Source of the DNA: Hyperoodon ampullatus | Taxonomy: Eukaryota; Chordata; Mammalia; Artiodactyla; Ziphiidae | Assembly: GCA_949752795.1 (NCBI GenBank) | Contig: OX457064.1 | Span: 39,304,368 to 39,368,367, forward strand | DNA: 64,000 nucleotides | Reading direction: 5' to 3' | Part shown: piece after piece, positions 44,401 through 50,152 of the stretch | Layout of the letters: each line of letters begins with the position of its first letter | How positions within the stretch are numbered: the first letter of the stretch is position 1 | Notes under the pieces: model-generated | Seen by the model: the letters and a program-made list of their open reading frames with translations, nothing else | Databases searched by the model: none | Told to the model about the DNA's origin: nothing | Translations under genes and position numbers: made by a program

Positions 44401-46617
44401 GTAACTAGGTTTCTGATTAAGTCCTTTGGAAATCATCGACGTCATTTATGTTTTTCAAGACGGCTTTAAACAATGAGACAAAGAACTCACTCTGGTTGCA
44501 GCACTTTGCATTGCTATCTGCTTCCGGATTACAATCTGCATTGTGTAGTGGGGACACAGTTTGTAAGAGGGCTAAATATAATAGAAGGAGGTGGTTCAGA
44601 CTACACTTATACTTAGCTTATGGGGATGAGTCAAGGATGCAAAAGATAAAAATAAAAAAGAGTACAAGACAGAAATACTATACAAAATCACCGTATCTTT
44701 TGGTTTTTAAAATATTTTTTAATTTTCATTTTTTTAGTGGGAATGTGAAGCTTTCTGGCAGGTAGCATTTACAGTTAAATTTAGTCCTTACTGCTACCTA
44801 GTGACTCTTACAATCTCTTCTAATTCAAATGATCTATTGTACTGAGAATTCTTTTCTTTCTACATGGCTACACTTGCTACTTACATAGACGCAGCATTGC
44901 AAGAGAACTTCAGCTACACGCATTGGCTGGAAATGCCAAAGGCATGTGATATAGCTTATCAATTCAACAATTTAGCACTCGATGACCATTACATGGCATT
45001 CTGTTTCATAATCAGCTATGAGGCCTTCAAAAAGATATTCAATCATCCTTTATCTTTACACATGATACTTACTTAAATATTTTTCAGTCACTCTCCTCAG
45101 TGTTAGTCGACATAATAATTTCATACCATGTTTCATATTTTAAAAAGTTTCCCTATTGGGACTTCCCCGGTGGTCCAGTGGGTAAGACTCTGTGCTCCCA
45201 ATGCAGGGGACCTGGGTTTGATTCCTGGTCGGGGAACTAGATCCCACATGCATGTCACAACTAAGAGTTTGCATGCCGCTACTAGGAAGCCCACATGCCA
45301 CATCTAAGACCTGGCACAGCCTAAATAAATAGATAAATAAATAAATAGATTAAAAAGTTTCCCTATCAAGTTTTGGCTCAACTACTCTTAAAACCAAGAG
45401 GATTTCTATATAATTATGCAAAACTGATTAAATGTTATAAAAGATTTAAAAATTCTTTACACAAAAAGAATGGGAAGATGAACATAACAAAAAGAAGTCA
45501 CTCACATATAGAAATTGTACCAGCCATCATCAAGCTGGCTATATAACTTTTCTTCCCACGATAAAAGACACTTGAAAATATCCTGAGTTTTACAGATATT
45601 TAGGGCAGTAAATTTAGTTCGACTTTCCAAATTCTGAAAGGGTTAAAACTCTTCAATATCTTCCCTAATTTACTCTTCTCTTAGTTTTACTATCTTGGCT
45701 TATGAACGTTTTCTTAAAAACACAAAGAAAGCAAAAACCAAATGCAAATGCTGATGTTAAAAACAGTAAAGTTTATCAACTGCCTTCATAGCCTCACATG
45801 AGAGTAAGGCAATCTGAACAGATATAATCATTGTCATTTTGTAGACGAAGACACAAAGCTCAGACAAGTTAAATGACTTGTCCAAAATCAAACACCTAAG
45901 TAACTGGCGGTTCTGAGGCTTGAATGCACACCTTCAGATTTTCCAGTCAGAGCTCAAAAGACAGAAATTAGTGAGGTTAGGTGGAAACAAAGATAATCCC
46001 AATTCCTCTTTGTGGAATTAATTAAGAAACCTCAGCTAAAATTGGAGTCCGGACAGGCCTGTAGGGGGAGCTCTTACAGCCTGCCATGCATCATCAATTA
46101 CTCCAAACAGGAAGATACTTATGCCTTCCTCTCTAGTCTCCAACGGAAAGGTGTTGCCTACTTAACTATCCAGAAGGAAGAAGAAAACTTCTCTCCACCT
46201 AACCACAGCCCAGCCAATCAGAGAATGTACCAGACCAACCTATGAGTAGCCTCCATACTTTGGACTCCAGCTTCCTCACATGGACTATTGGGTTATTACG
46301 GCTCCTCTCAACTCCCCTCTTTTCCCTATAATAGCAAGTTCCTCTTCCTTGTTCTCTGACTTGCCCCGTAGTTCACATACCCCAAACTGCAATTCCTCTG
46401 GGCTCTTCCCTAAGAAACTCGCTTTTGCTAGTAAAATAACTGGCTGTTGTATTGTTAAACCTGACATTCACCAACCTTATATTTTGATTAGAACTTTAAA
46501 CACACATTTCCCCCAACCCCATCCCCGCCATACACACACAAACACACAACACTACCTACCCCTTTTCCGAGTTTTGAACCGCTGGCCTGTTAGCACTGGC
46601 TTCTGATGCTTATTCAT
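6194..46617 (-). CDS. BZW2: BZW2, eIF5-mimic protein 1 (complete CDS in 11 coding exons)
   Basis: BZW2 is a cytosolic translation regulator. It mimics the C-terminal W2 domain of eIF5, binds eIF2 and eIF3, competes with eIF5 and so tightens start-codon choice. Exons join at 46617-46560, 37657-37481, 33067-32964, 29634-29569, 25913-25778, 21976-21867, 17204-17034, 14920-14774, 13618-13480, 7028-6906 and 6222-6194. The total is 1260 nt, or 419 residues plus stop, which is the known family length. All introns are GT-AG and the frame is continuous with no premature stop. The N-terminal half (about 1-245) is helical, and the W2 domain lies at about 248-415. The tail has the aromatic/acidic pattern of W2 proteins (W381, Y382, F401, W404, then [11 protein letters not shown]). 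It is BZW2 rather than BZW1 by its close match to human BZW2 as I recall it, including the start [20 protein letters not shown]. The start codon context is poor (U at -3, A at +4). Confidence 0.97.
6223..6905 (-). other. BZW2 intron 11 (683 bp)
   Basis: GT (6905-6904) to AG (6224-6223), phase 1. AT-rich with no repeat that I recognise. Confidence 0.85.
6906..7028 (-). CDS. BZW2: BZW2 exon 11 (W2 domain, C-terminal part)
   Basis: 123 nt, from acceptor ATTGCAG to donor GTATGA, encoding residues 371-410 with split codons A370 and E411. It includes the aromatic residues W381, Y382, F401 and W404 and the start of the acidic tail. W2-domain proteins use this region to contact eIF2-beta and eIF3. 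Confidence 0.97.
8505..8665. repeat. Possible ancient interspersed repeat, unassigned
   Basis: The block around CCAAACTGTTTTGATCATGC and ATAAAACAAAACATAGAATT looks like a familiar mammalian interspersed repeat of DNA-transposon type. I cannot name the family, and there are no clear ends or target-site duplications. Confidence 0.3.
9375..9660 (+). mobile_element. L2 LINE 3' end
   Basis: The layout matches an L2 tail: a CT-rich block, then CTCATTCCCAGCATTTAATAA, then a TTCAATAAATG end. It is heavily diverged and antisense to BZW2. Confidence 0.6.
10512..10720 (-). mobile_element. CHR SINE (short form)
   Basis: The reversed copy runs from a poly(T) run (10512-10528) to CCAGGGAAGCCC. A perfect 8-bp duplication TCCATTAC flanks it at 10504-10511 and 10721-10728. 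It lies in the same orientation as BZW2. Confidence 0.95.
10915..11085 (+). mobile_element. MER5A hAT-Charlie DNA transposon
   Basis: It starts CCAGTGGTCCTGG and has the MER5A blocks CAGCATCACCTGGAAATTTG, TGAATCAGAATCC and AACAAGCTCTCCAGGTGA. The family was assigned by recall. Confidence 0.75.
12050..12650. other. Unidentified segment with internal duplication
   Basis: This block is more GC-balanced than its surroundings. It contains two near copies of AGGCATTGCTATCTCATGAC (12261-12281 and 12308-12329). I looked for a retrocopy but could not identify a parent gene or a poly(A) tail, and the longest frame (about 130 residues) matches nothing I know. Confidence 0.3.
13480..13618 (-). CDS. BZW2: BZW2 exon 10 (W2 domain)
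   Basis: 139 nt, acceptor TTCCAG and donor GTGTGT, encoding residues 324-369 ([14 protein letters not shown]...VVLFYK) plus the first base of A370. It is the central helical part of the W2 (MIF4G-like) fold. Confidence 0.97.
13619..14773 (-). other. BZW2 intron 9 (1.16 kb)
   Basis: Phase 0 intron. It contains an L2-derived block (about 14030-14310). A small tandem repeat GGACTGAGTGT x2 lies near 14650-14672. Confidence 0.85.
14030..14310 (+). mobile_element. L2 LINE 3' fragment
   Basis: It follows L2 landmarks: TGTTCCCTATGTTCCAAATG, then GAGCCTTCCCTGGTCAACTT, then AAGTGTAAACTCTGAAGGCA near the end. Diverged and antisense to BZW2. Confidence 0.6.
14774..14920 (-). CDS. BZW2: BZW2 exon 9 (W2 domain)
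   Basis: 147 nt, phase 0 at both ends, with acceptor AATTTAG and donor GTACAG. It encodes residues 275-323, from [16 protein letters not shown] to AEQALKHLK, inside the W2 domain. The exon starts with two GTG valine codons. Confidence 0.97.
16112..16196 (+). repeat. Left copy of 84/85-bp direct duplication around a SINE
   Basis: The copy begins AGGAAAGGACTCTTTATGCA and ends CAGGCAGGACTT. It pairs with 16414-16497 with one 1-bp indel and one substitution, about 98% identity. The SINE sits exactly between the copies, so this is best read as a very long target-site duplication. Confidence 0.92.
16197..16413 (-). mobile_element. CHR SINE (short form) with very long flanking duplication
   Basis: Full-length reversed CHR copy with a poly(T) run at its left end and CCAGGGAAGCCC at its right end. 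The flanking duplication is about 85 bp, far longer than the 8-16 bp seen around the other copies here. Same orientation as BZW2. Confidence 0.95.
16414..16497 (+). repeat. Right copy of 84/85-bp direct duplication around a SINE
   Basis: This copy repeats 16112-16196 immediately after the SINE. It has one T fewer in the ATGTTAAAA region, and CTTGAGGC instead of CTTCAGGC. Confidence 0.92.
17034..17204 (-). CDS. BZW2: BZW2 exon 8
   Basis: 171 nt, phase 0 at both ends, with acceptor CTCCCAG and donor GTGGGG. It encodes residues 218-274, from [17 protein letters not shown] to LSQECPIKE. It spans the boundary into the W2 domain and includes a charged helix rich in KEL/QEL (about 257-268). Confidence 0.97.
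18880..19480 (+). mobile_element. L2 LINE 3' region, about 600 bp
   Basis: Successive L2 landmarks are present: AACAGCCAGAGAGATCCT, CAAAGCCTTTGCATTTTCTG followed by TGCCTGGAATACTCTTCC, GAGAGGCCTTCTCATAACAC, and AGAATGTAAGCCCCGTAAAG. It is the longest L2 copy in the window and antisense to BZW2. Confidence 0.8.
19674..19718 (+). repeat. Left copy of 45-bp duplication flanking an L1 tail
   Basis: It starts GGAAATACATTAAAAAAATT and ends TTTAAGTTA. It matches 20241-20285 with two substitutions. Confidence 0.9.
19719..20240 (+). mobile_element. L1 LINE 3' end, 5'-truncated
   Basis: The L1 3' landmarks are in order: ACAATGGAATATTACTCAGC, AGTGAAGTAAGTCAGAAAGA, then the artiodactyl/cetacean 3' UTR block ending AATTATACTCCAATAAAGAT and a poly(A) run. 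It is truncated to about 520 bp, has no intact ORF and is antisense to BZW2. Confidence 0.93.
20241..20285 (+). repeat. Right copy of 45-bp duplication flanking an L1 tail
   Basis: This repeats 19674-19718 directly after the L1 poly(A) run, with two substitutions (about 96% identity). Confidence 0.9.
20720..20890 (+). mobile_element. L2 LINE 3' end
   Basis: It contains the classic L2 tail GACTGTGCCTGGCACAGAGC followed by AGGCACTTAATAAATAT, preceded by GTTCCATGAAGGCAGG. Antisense to BZW2. Confidence 0.85.
21867..21976 (-). CDS. BZW2: BZW2 exon 7
   Basis: 110 nt, acceptor TTAACAG and donor GTAAGT. It completes G181 and encodes residues 182-217 ([20 protein letters not shown]...DKRLL). An A-run lies just upstream of the acceptor on the plus strand and makes a T-rich polypyrimidine tract on the coding strand. 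Confidence 0.97.
23249..23548 (+). mobile_element. L1 LINE 3' end with expanded TG repeat
   Basis: The L1 3' UTR of cetartiodactyl type (TATAGCACAGGGAACTATAC, then ACACAACATTGTAAATCAAC) ends in a poly(A) run. The target-site duplication AAATGCCCTTG is at 23238-23248 and 23549-23559. It carries a (TG)n at 23405-23439. Confidence 0.88.
23405..23439 (+). repeat. (TG)n microsatellite
   Basis: About 17 uninterrupted TG units inside the L1 3' UTR. Likely length-polymorphic. Confidence 0.97.
24195..24400. repeat. Possible old L1 3' UTR fragment
   Basis: The CTCATTTACTCACCATCTAG and GTCTGTCCATTTATCC pattern resembles decayed mammalian L1 3' UTR sequence, like the block at 60385-60715. Orientation and family are uncertain. 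Confidence 0.35.
24648..24852 (-). mobile_element. CHR SINE (short form)
   Basis: Reversed full-length copy, somewhat more diverged than its neighbours (ACCAAGGAAGCC end). The duplication GTTTACTATT is at 24638-24647 and 24856-24865. Same orientation as BZW2. Confidence 0.93.
25634..25657 (+). repeat. (CA)n microsatellite, imperfect
   Basis: ACACACACTCACACACACAC-type run of about 24 bp, about 120 bp left of exon 6. Confidence 0.9.
25778..25913 (-). CDS. BZW2: BZW2 exon 6
   Basis: 136 nt, acceptor CCCACAG and donor GTATTT, encoding residues 136-180 ([18 protein letters not shown]...DSLVKE) plus the first base of G181. Leucine-rich and helical, part of the N-terminal half. Confidence 0.97.
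26501..26583 (+). mobile_element. Minimal L1 LINE 3' end
   Basis: Only the last 35 bp or so of L1 remain (ACAACATTGTAAATCTGCTA, then ACTTCAATAAA), followed by a mixed A-rich tail. The imperfect duplication AATGAGATTCAAC at 26488-26500 matches AATGAAATTCAAAC at 26584-26597. Confidence 0.75.
27120..27260 (+). mobile_element. MIR SINE fragment
   Basis: Core and 3' MIR blocks: ACAGAGAGGTTATGTGACTC, then AGTAAGTGGCAGAACTGGAA. Antisense to BZW2. Confidence 0.65.
27634..27829 (+). mobile_element. CHR SINE with 16-bp internal deletion
   Basis: Full-length at both ends, with a perfect duplication AAAATCAGATGCTA (27620-27633, and overlapping the poly(A) end to 27839). Near its 3' end it reads CGCAACGTGAGAGGCCCG. 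It lacks 16 bp between two GAGAGGCC repeats present in the other copies. Confidence 0.93.
28150..28730 (-). mobile_element. Old L1 3' UTR-like sequence, antisense
   Basis: Blocks such as TTAACCCATCTCCCACCATG, AATGCTGTGATGAACATCTT and TTGAGTCATGG follow the reverse complement of an old L1 3' UTR. A MIR-like block (28333-28480) interrupts it. Diverged and tentative. Confidence 0.45.
28333..28480 (+). mobile_element. MIR SINE
   Basis: MIR blocks in order: TGATAATAGCTCAAACTTGT, an ACACTTCATGTGTATTAATA block, then CTGAGGCACAAAGAACTTAA and GACTTGCCTAAGGTT. Confidence 0.8.
29055..29190 (+). mobile_element. MIR SINE
   Basis: MIR-like TTACTGTATTAAGTACCTTA, CATTTATTAGTACAACAACC and TATTTTATAGATGAGAAAAG. 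Confidence 0.7.
29569..29634 (-). CDS. BZW2: BZW2 exon 5
   Basis: 66 nt, phase 0 at both ends, with acceptor GTTTAG and donor GTAAAA. It encodes residues 114-135 ([20 protein letters not shown], then KK), a basic-then-acidic helix. It is too short to stand out as an open frame and was placed by protein continuity and splice sites. Confidence 0.96.
30157..30454 (+). mobile_element. ERVL-MaLR solo LTR (MST/MLT1-like)
   Basis: It starts TGTTATGGATTGAGTTCGTG and contains TTCATATGTTGAAGTCCTAC, GAGGTCATAAGGGTGGGGCC and GGCACCTTGATCTTGGACTT. It ends AACAGACTAATACA. The 5-bp duplication ATGTT is at 30152-30156 and 30455-30459. It is shorter than a full LTR because of internal deletion, has no coding sequence, and is antisense to BZW2. 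Confidence 0.88.
31190..31345 (+). mobile_element. MIR SINE fragment
   Basis: MIR-like TTAATTTAATCCTAACAAAA, GAGGAAGGTAAGGCAGGCAT and GAACAGAACTCAGAAATTCT. Confidence 0.6.
31985..32560 (-). mobile_element. Old L1 3' sequence, antisense, two blocks
   Basis: 31985-32270 matches the reverse complement of L1 near the ORF2 end (ATGCAAAAGGGTATCTCGAT, then GGATATGAATCCTTTATCGG). 32385-32540 matches a part nearer the L1 3' end (AGAAGTAGAATTGCTGAGTC). Their order is reversed relative to a single antisense L1, so these are two insertions or a rearranged copy. Confidence 0.6.
32655..32870 (+). mobile_element. CHR SINE (short form)
   Basis: Full-length copy with a poly(A) tail. The duplication AAAAAGTGGCC is at 32644-32654 and overlaps the tail end up to 32877. 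It lies 93 bp beyond the 5' splice site of BZW2 exon 4, antisense to the gene. Confidence 0.95.
32964..33067 (-). CDS. BZW2: BZW2 exon 4
   Basis: 104 nt, acceptor TTTTTAG and donor GTAGAG. It completes A79 and encodes residues 80-113 ([20 protein letters not shown], then [14 protein letters not shown]). The AGC serine in the RSYAQ end replaces the asparagine I recall in human (RNYAQ), a conservative change. A SINE lies on one side and an inverted duplication arm on the other. Confidence 0.97.
33217..33361 (+). repeat. Inverted duplication, left arm (145 bp)
   Basis: Its reverse complement aligns to 34239-34387 with about eight substitutions and two small indels (about 94% identity). The core TCTTGTGCATAAATTAATTG is shared exactly. 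It has no SINE, LINE or LTR hallmarks that I recognise and sits 149 bp upstream of BZW2 exon 4. Confidence 0.92.
34239..34387 (-). repeat. Inverted duplication, right arm (149 bp)
   Basis: Mirror copy of 33217-33361, separated from it by 877 bp. It starts TTTTGTAAGTAAATTAGTTT. It differs by a 3-bp insertion (TTC) near its right end and scattered substitutions. A CHR SINE begins 106 bp to the right. Confidence 0.92.
34493..34700 (+). mobile_element. CHR SINE (short form)
   Basis: Full-length copy ending in poly(A). The duplication ATTGCATTCCC is at about 34482-34492 and 34701-34711. Antisense to BZW2. Confidence 0.95.
34865..35224 (-). mobile_element. CHR-like SINE, long older form
   Basis: Reversed copy of about 360 bp with an AT-rich left end and ACCACTGCGCCACCAGGGAA at the right. 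The body has repeated CAGTAGTTGTGGC.CACGGGC modules not found in the short copies. An imperfect duplication flanks it (AGTAAAAGAATTTCTT near 34850, AGTAAAGTATTTCTT near 35231). Confidence 0.88.
36420..36605 (+). mobile_element. hAT/MER-like DNA transposon fragment
   Basis: The segment from AAGCAGCATTTCTCAATGAA to GGCAGCTGAAAATCACTGG has CAGCATTTCTCA...AAAATCACTGG ends that look like decayed hAT terminal repeats. Family uncertain. Confidence 0.45.
37481..37657 (-). CDS. BZW2: BZW2 exon 3
   Basis: 177 nt, acceptor TTATTTTAG and donor GTAAAC. It completes D20 and encodes residues 21-78, from [20 protein letters not shown] to [10 protein letters not shown], plus the first base of A79. This is the most conserved N-terminal block of the BZW family. 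A CHR SINE lies 82 bp upstream of its acceptor. Confidence 0.98.
37740..37950 (-). mobile_element. CHR SINE (short form) close to exon 3 acceptor
   Basis: Reversed full-length copy. The duplication TGTTCACTG is at 37731-37739 and 37951-37959. It lies in the BZW2 sense direction with its A-rich end 82 bp upstream of the exon 3 acceptor, so it may sit next to or contain the branch-point region. Confidence 0.95.
38325..39425 (-). mobile_element. L1 LINE 3' UTR, antisense, interrupted
   Basis: On the minus strand this is an L1 3' end. Plus-strand landmarks are TTAATCGAGATATAATTGAC, CACTTAACATAATGCCCTCC, TACCCAGAAGTGGAGTTGCT and ATTTACATTCCCACCAATAC. A younger L1 tail splits it at 38538-38848. 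Confidence 0.88.
38538..38848 (-). mobile_element. Younger L1 3' end inside the older L1
   Basis: About 310 bp of cetartiodactyl-type L1 3' UTR (ATTGGAGTATAGCCTATTAA, then ATTGAGCAGAGTTCCCTGTG on the plus strand). The perfect 14-bp duplication TGCAATACAGTATT is at 38524-38537 and 38849-38862. The interrupted L1 reads on normally when this piece is removed. Confidence 0.9.
39510..39990 (+). mobile_element. Decayed DNA-transposon-like sequence
   Basis: AGATGTTCTCAACCTTCTTG, CATGACCCCTTGACAACCTT and CCAAAGAGCTCTAGTTTATG follow a familiar hAT-like mammalian repeat. I cannot give the family with certainty. Confidence 0.5.
40090..41750 (+). mobile_element. HAL1/L1-ORF1-like LINE fragment
   Basis: Purine-rich, ORF1-like sequence is followed by blocks I associate with HAL1: AAAATGGATCCACAAGGTGC, GTGAGACTTCAGAACACCGG, GAAACAGAATGACTTTGAAT and CAAGGCCTCAAAAATTATGT. 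All frames are broken. A poly(A) tract at 40249-40270 interrupts it. Antisense to BZW2. Confidence 0.6.
45158..45350 (+). mobile_element. Bov-tA/CHRL-like tRNA SINE
   Basis: It starts GGACTTCCCCGGTGGTCCAG with a B box GGGTTTGATTCCTGG and ends in an (AAATAAATAG)n tail. The duplication TAAAAAGTTTCCCTAT is at 45141-45156 and 45351-45366. Clearly different from the abundant short CHR copies. Confidence 0.9.
45770..45960 (+). mobile_element. MIR SINE
   Basis: MIR core and 3' blocks: CATTGTCATTTTGTAGACGA, ACACAAAGCTCAGACAAGTT, GACTTGTCCAAAATCAAACA. Confidence 0.75.
46011..46466 (+). mobile_element. ERV1-like solo LTR near BZW2 exon 2
   Basis: A roughly 456-bp block starts TGTGGAATTAATTAAGAAAC and ends GTTAAACCTGACA. 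It has a CCAATCAGAG box (about 46214), a CTATAATAGC TATA-like element (about 46326) and CTTTTGCTAGTAAAATAACTGG-type sequence near the end, as in MER34-group LTRs by recall. No internal viral sequence is present. It ends 93 bp from the 5' splice side of exon 2, in the opposite direction to BZW2. I could not define a target-site duplication. Confidence 0.6.
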
Positions 46618-46624
46618 AAAATTT
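46560..46624 (-). CDS. BZW2: BZW2 exon 2, with start codon
   Basis: Acceptor CTTTGTTTTCAG precedes 46624. Seven UTR bases (AAATTTT) come before ATG at 46617-46615, and the donor is GTAGGT. Coding part 46560-46617 encodes [19 protein letters not shown] plus the first base of D20. The start is fixed by this conserved N-terminus and the 419-residue length. U at -3 and A at +4 make a poor initiation context. Confidence 0.97.
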
Positions 46625-47194
46625 CTGAAAACAAAGAAAATAAGATTAGGCGCTTCAAATAAGCAGTTCATATAATATATAGCTAATAAGTATATGTTTG
46701 ACTTCACCCATACTAAATATACTTTTAAAAATGAGATAATTGTAACTACTGAACTAGCAAAACTTTTAAAGTTTAATAATATCTAGTGTGGACAAAAGAC
46801 ACAAGGAAAATAACCACAGACATAAACTTTGATATAAAGGATAAACTCCATGCAATACTTTTGGGAAGCATTTGGTGAATATCTATAAATATTTACATGT
46901 GCATAACCTATGGTCCAGCAATTCCTTTACAAGGAATTTATTCTACAGTTATACCCACACAAGTATGCAAATATACATGTATGTGTATATATAAAAGGAC
47001 TTAGCTGCAACATTGTTGGATGCATAAAAAATGGAAGTTGAATACCCATAAACCTATCTAGTTCAATAAGTTATAATAAGCCATCAAATGGAACTATGAA
47101 GCTTTACAAAATAAATTACATCCAATGTACTACATATGGCCCTGGCTACCTCTCTGATTATGTTCCCTACGTCTACCTCTTCCCATCATTCACT

Positions 47195-47530
47195 GCTCCA
47201 GCCACATTGTCCTCTTTGCTTCTTCCAGTGGGCCAGGGAAGCCATTCACGTGGCTTTAACTCTCTGCACTCACTCAAATGCCTCCATTTCAGAGACCTTC
47301 CCAGACCACTCTGACTAACAAGGCTCCTTCTCTCTCTCTCCCTCTCATGTAGCTCTATTTCTCTTTATAGCTCACAGCAGCCCCTGTCATTTCATTAGCA
47401 TCTGTTTGCCATGGTCTATTTCCCCCAAGAGTAACATCCATGTGGGTAGGGATTTTGTAGGTTTTACTCAATACTGTATCTTTAGCACCTAAAACAATAC
47501 TGAGAGTAAGCATTTAAATTTAATAAATAA
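47195..47530 (+). mobile_element. L2 LINE 3' end
   Basis: L2 order: GCTCCAGCCACATTGTCCTC, CAGAGACCTTCCCAGACCAC, AACATCCATGTGGGTAGGGA, ATCTTTAGCACCTAAAACAA, ending TTTAATAAATAATTGTC. Antisense to BZW2. Confidence 0.85.
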
Positions 47531-47845
47531 TTGTCAAATAAGCTGTTGCACTGATATGGAAAGATGTTCAAGTAAAATTGTTAAAGGAAAAAAGCAAGTT
47601 GAATAAAAGTGTAAAGCACAATTTTTCGGTTAAAAAGGGGGGTACACGTAATATTTCCTTTTCTAGGCAAGGAACATTTATGAACGATACAAGAAACTGT
47701 TAGTAAGCTTTTCATTTGTTTGCTTAACCTCAGAGGATGAGTATTTGGGTATTTTAAATTCTCCTATTGGATTTAATATATAATTAAAAATATCAAAAAT
47801 TATCTTTTAAAAAAGTGAAAAACCTTCTCTAGAAGACCTTTTACA

Positions 47846-48050
47846 GGGCTTTCCTGGTGGTGCAGTGGTTGAGAGTCCACCTGCCGATGCAGGGGACACG
47901 GGTTCGTGCCCCGGTCCGGGAAGATCCCACATGCCGCGGAGCGGCGGGGCCCGTGAGCCATGGCCGCTGAGCCTGAGCGTCCGGAGCCTGTGCTCCGCAA
48001 CGGGAGAGGCCACAACAGTGAGAGGCCCGCGTACCGCAAAAAAAAAAAAA
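47846..48050 (+). mobile_element. CHR SINE (short form)
   Basis: Full-length copy with a poly(A) tail. The perfect 13-bp duplication AAGACCTTTTACA is at 47833-47845 and 48051-48063. Confidence 0.96.
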
Positions 48051-48932
48051 AAGACCTTTTACAAACTGAGAATAACGTTGCTGGCATAAATATTACAATC
48101 TGAAAATATGTCTAGATTGCCTAAATTATGAGGACCAAACGATTAAGATAATGTCAAGCAAATTATTTAATTATCTTTCAAAGATTTTTTAAATTGTGAT
48201 TTGAAAATGTCTAGATTTTCTCCATTACTTATACCATTAAATAATCAAGAAAATTTGCAACATTAAACAGTAAATTATTTAATTATATCTCAAAAGTTTT
48301 AAAAATCCTCAAGAATGTGGAAAAATTATTATTCAATTTATGTACCAAAACTTTCTTCCAATCCCATGAAAAAAGAGAAACTTCTATTTTCACATAGAAA
48401 GCAATCTGTTTATCATTGAAAACTTGAATCACCATTTTTAAAGTGAAACTAAAAAAAATGTTTTAAATAAAGTAACAAAGCCCAAAGTAATTTCTTTTAT
48501 GGTTTAAGTAGAGAGAATTTTTATCAATCCTATAAACTGAACTTACCACATCCTGCTTTGAGATATAAAGGTGACTAAGCCGGATTCCAAGCCCTCAAGG
48601 AACACAGAGCCCAGCAGAGATAAAATACAAACATCTACAGTACAATGTGACAGGTGAAACAACAGCGGGACACACCTAGCTAACCAGTATAGAGAAGGGA
48701 TTGATTGCTGTATGTGTATGGGGCAGCAGCTGCACAGTGAAATAACTACAAATGCAATAACCTTAATCAAGGAAATCTCATTTAATTTGAAAGATGTTGG
48801 AAATAGAGTTTCTAATGCATTATTTATATTCACTGCAAAACTCTTTCACTCAGAATTTTCCCTGTTGGAATTTTCAACAGATTCACTCTATACCAGCAAA
48901 CATTTCCATTGGAGCACAAGTAATGAATATAC

Positions 48933-48970
48933 GTGTGTGTGTGTGTGTCTGTGTGTGTGTGTGTGTGTGT
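48933..48970 (+). repeat. (GT)n microsatellite
   Basis: About 19 GT units with one TCT interruption at 48947-48949. Confidence 0.97.
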
Positions 48971-49839
48971 TCTCCTTAATGTTTCCACACCTCCCAAAAC
49001 ACAACAAATACCAAAATACCATACAAAATATTTTCTTGTGTTAGCGAAGTAAAATACCTGTTAAAGAGTTTGGGTCTCCTACTGAGATACAAAACCAAAA
49101 ATAGAGTCTGAAACTCCTCCAGGAGGTGAACATGCAAGGAAGGAGTTTCCTTTTTTGCCAAAGATGTTTTTATTTTAGAATTTAAAAATATTTTTAAAGT
49201 GGGAGCCCCCTCTAAAAGACTTATTTTAAGGTCAGAATATAAACATATAGAATTTCCTAATTAACTCTACCTTTACACCTTGTTTCTACTTTCCTGCTAA
49301 CGGGGAATTACTACCAAACACAGCCTACGTTGGAGAGAACTCTATTTTAAAAATTCTTTAGCTCTGTTTATACTTTTAGTTCTAAATACAAAAGTTTGTT
49401 TCTTCATAGCCCAGTTATGCAGGCTTATTTTACACAACCTCAATATAGTCTTTGTGGAAAATAATAAAAGAACACATAAACATAAAAAAAGTATGCAAAG
49501 ATTTTGACATACACAACATCCAAAATAAAACAAACAAACACAGAGACTCACCTACTGGTATTGAAAGACTAAATGAAGATATTCTGTTCACCAAACGTCT
49601 CTAACGTTTAGCTGTTACTATTTGGAGTAGAGGCCTGGCTTCCCTCTAAATTTAGCTCTGGTGCTACATTATAATCTGCTCCAGTGAGGGTCAGCCTTTA
49701 TAAGGCACTCACTGAAGCTCTGGCTGAAGAAGAGCAAGGGCACTTTGACTAAGAAACTGTGCTGGCTTAAACCTGGGAAAGTAACAAAGGAAGACTAACA
49801 AAGGCAGTTCCCTTAGGCCAATGTCAAAAGCTCACTTTT

Positions 49840-50033
49840 TTTTTTTTTTTTTTTTTTGCAGTACACGGGCCTCTTACTGTTGTGGCCTCTCGCCTCCGGA
49901 CGCACAGGCTCAGCGGCCATGGCTCACGGGCCCAGCTGCTCCGCGGCATGTGGGATCTTCCCGGACCGGGGCACGAACCCGTGTCCCCTGCATCGGCAGG
50001 TGGATTCTCAACCACTGCGCCACCAGGTAAGCC
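49840..50033 (-). mobile_element. CHR SINE with 15-bp internal deletion
   Basis: Reversed copy. The perfect 15-bp duplication CAAAAGCTCACTTTT is at 49825-49839 and 50034-50048. It reads GGCCTCTCGCCTCCGGACG, lacking about 15 bp of the usual sequence between CCTCTC and CCGGACG. Confidence 0.95.
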
Positions 50034-50152
50034 CAAAAGCTCACTTTTATTAGACTGCATTACAACTTACAAGTTGAAATCAACTAACATCATGATGATT
50101 TGGCTTCCATAAAAACTATAACCCAAACACTCACATAGAAAATAAGCTCATG

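Larger units (their letters stand above)
37658..46559 (-). other. BZW2 intron 2 (8.90 kb)
   Basis: Phase 1 intron. It holds a CHR SINE beside exon 3 (37740-37950), nested antisense L1 sequences (38325-39425), a decayed hAT-like block (39510-39990), HAL1-like sequence (about 40090-41750), a Bov-tA/CHRL-like SINE (45158-45350), a MIR (45770-45960) and an ERV1-like LTR beside exon 2 (46011-46466). 41760-45150 has no feature I can name, and the frame at 44864-45076 (70 residues) is not recognised. Confidence 0.8.

Noticed and set aside
44864..45076. 70-residue open frame starting [14 protein letters not shown]
   Set aside because: No known homologue, no splice or promoter context, and length within chance for AT-rich intron.
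48933..48970. CRISPR-like or tandem functional array
   Set aside because: A simple GT microsatellite. There are no spaced direct repeats of CRISPR type anywhere in the window.
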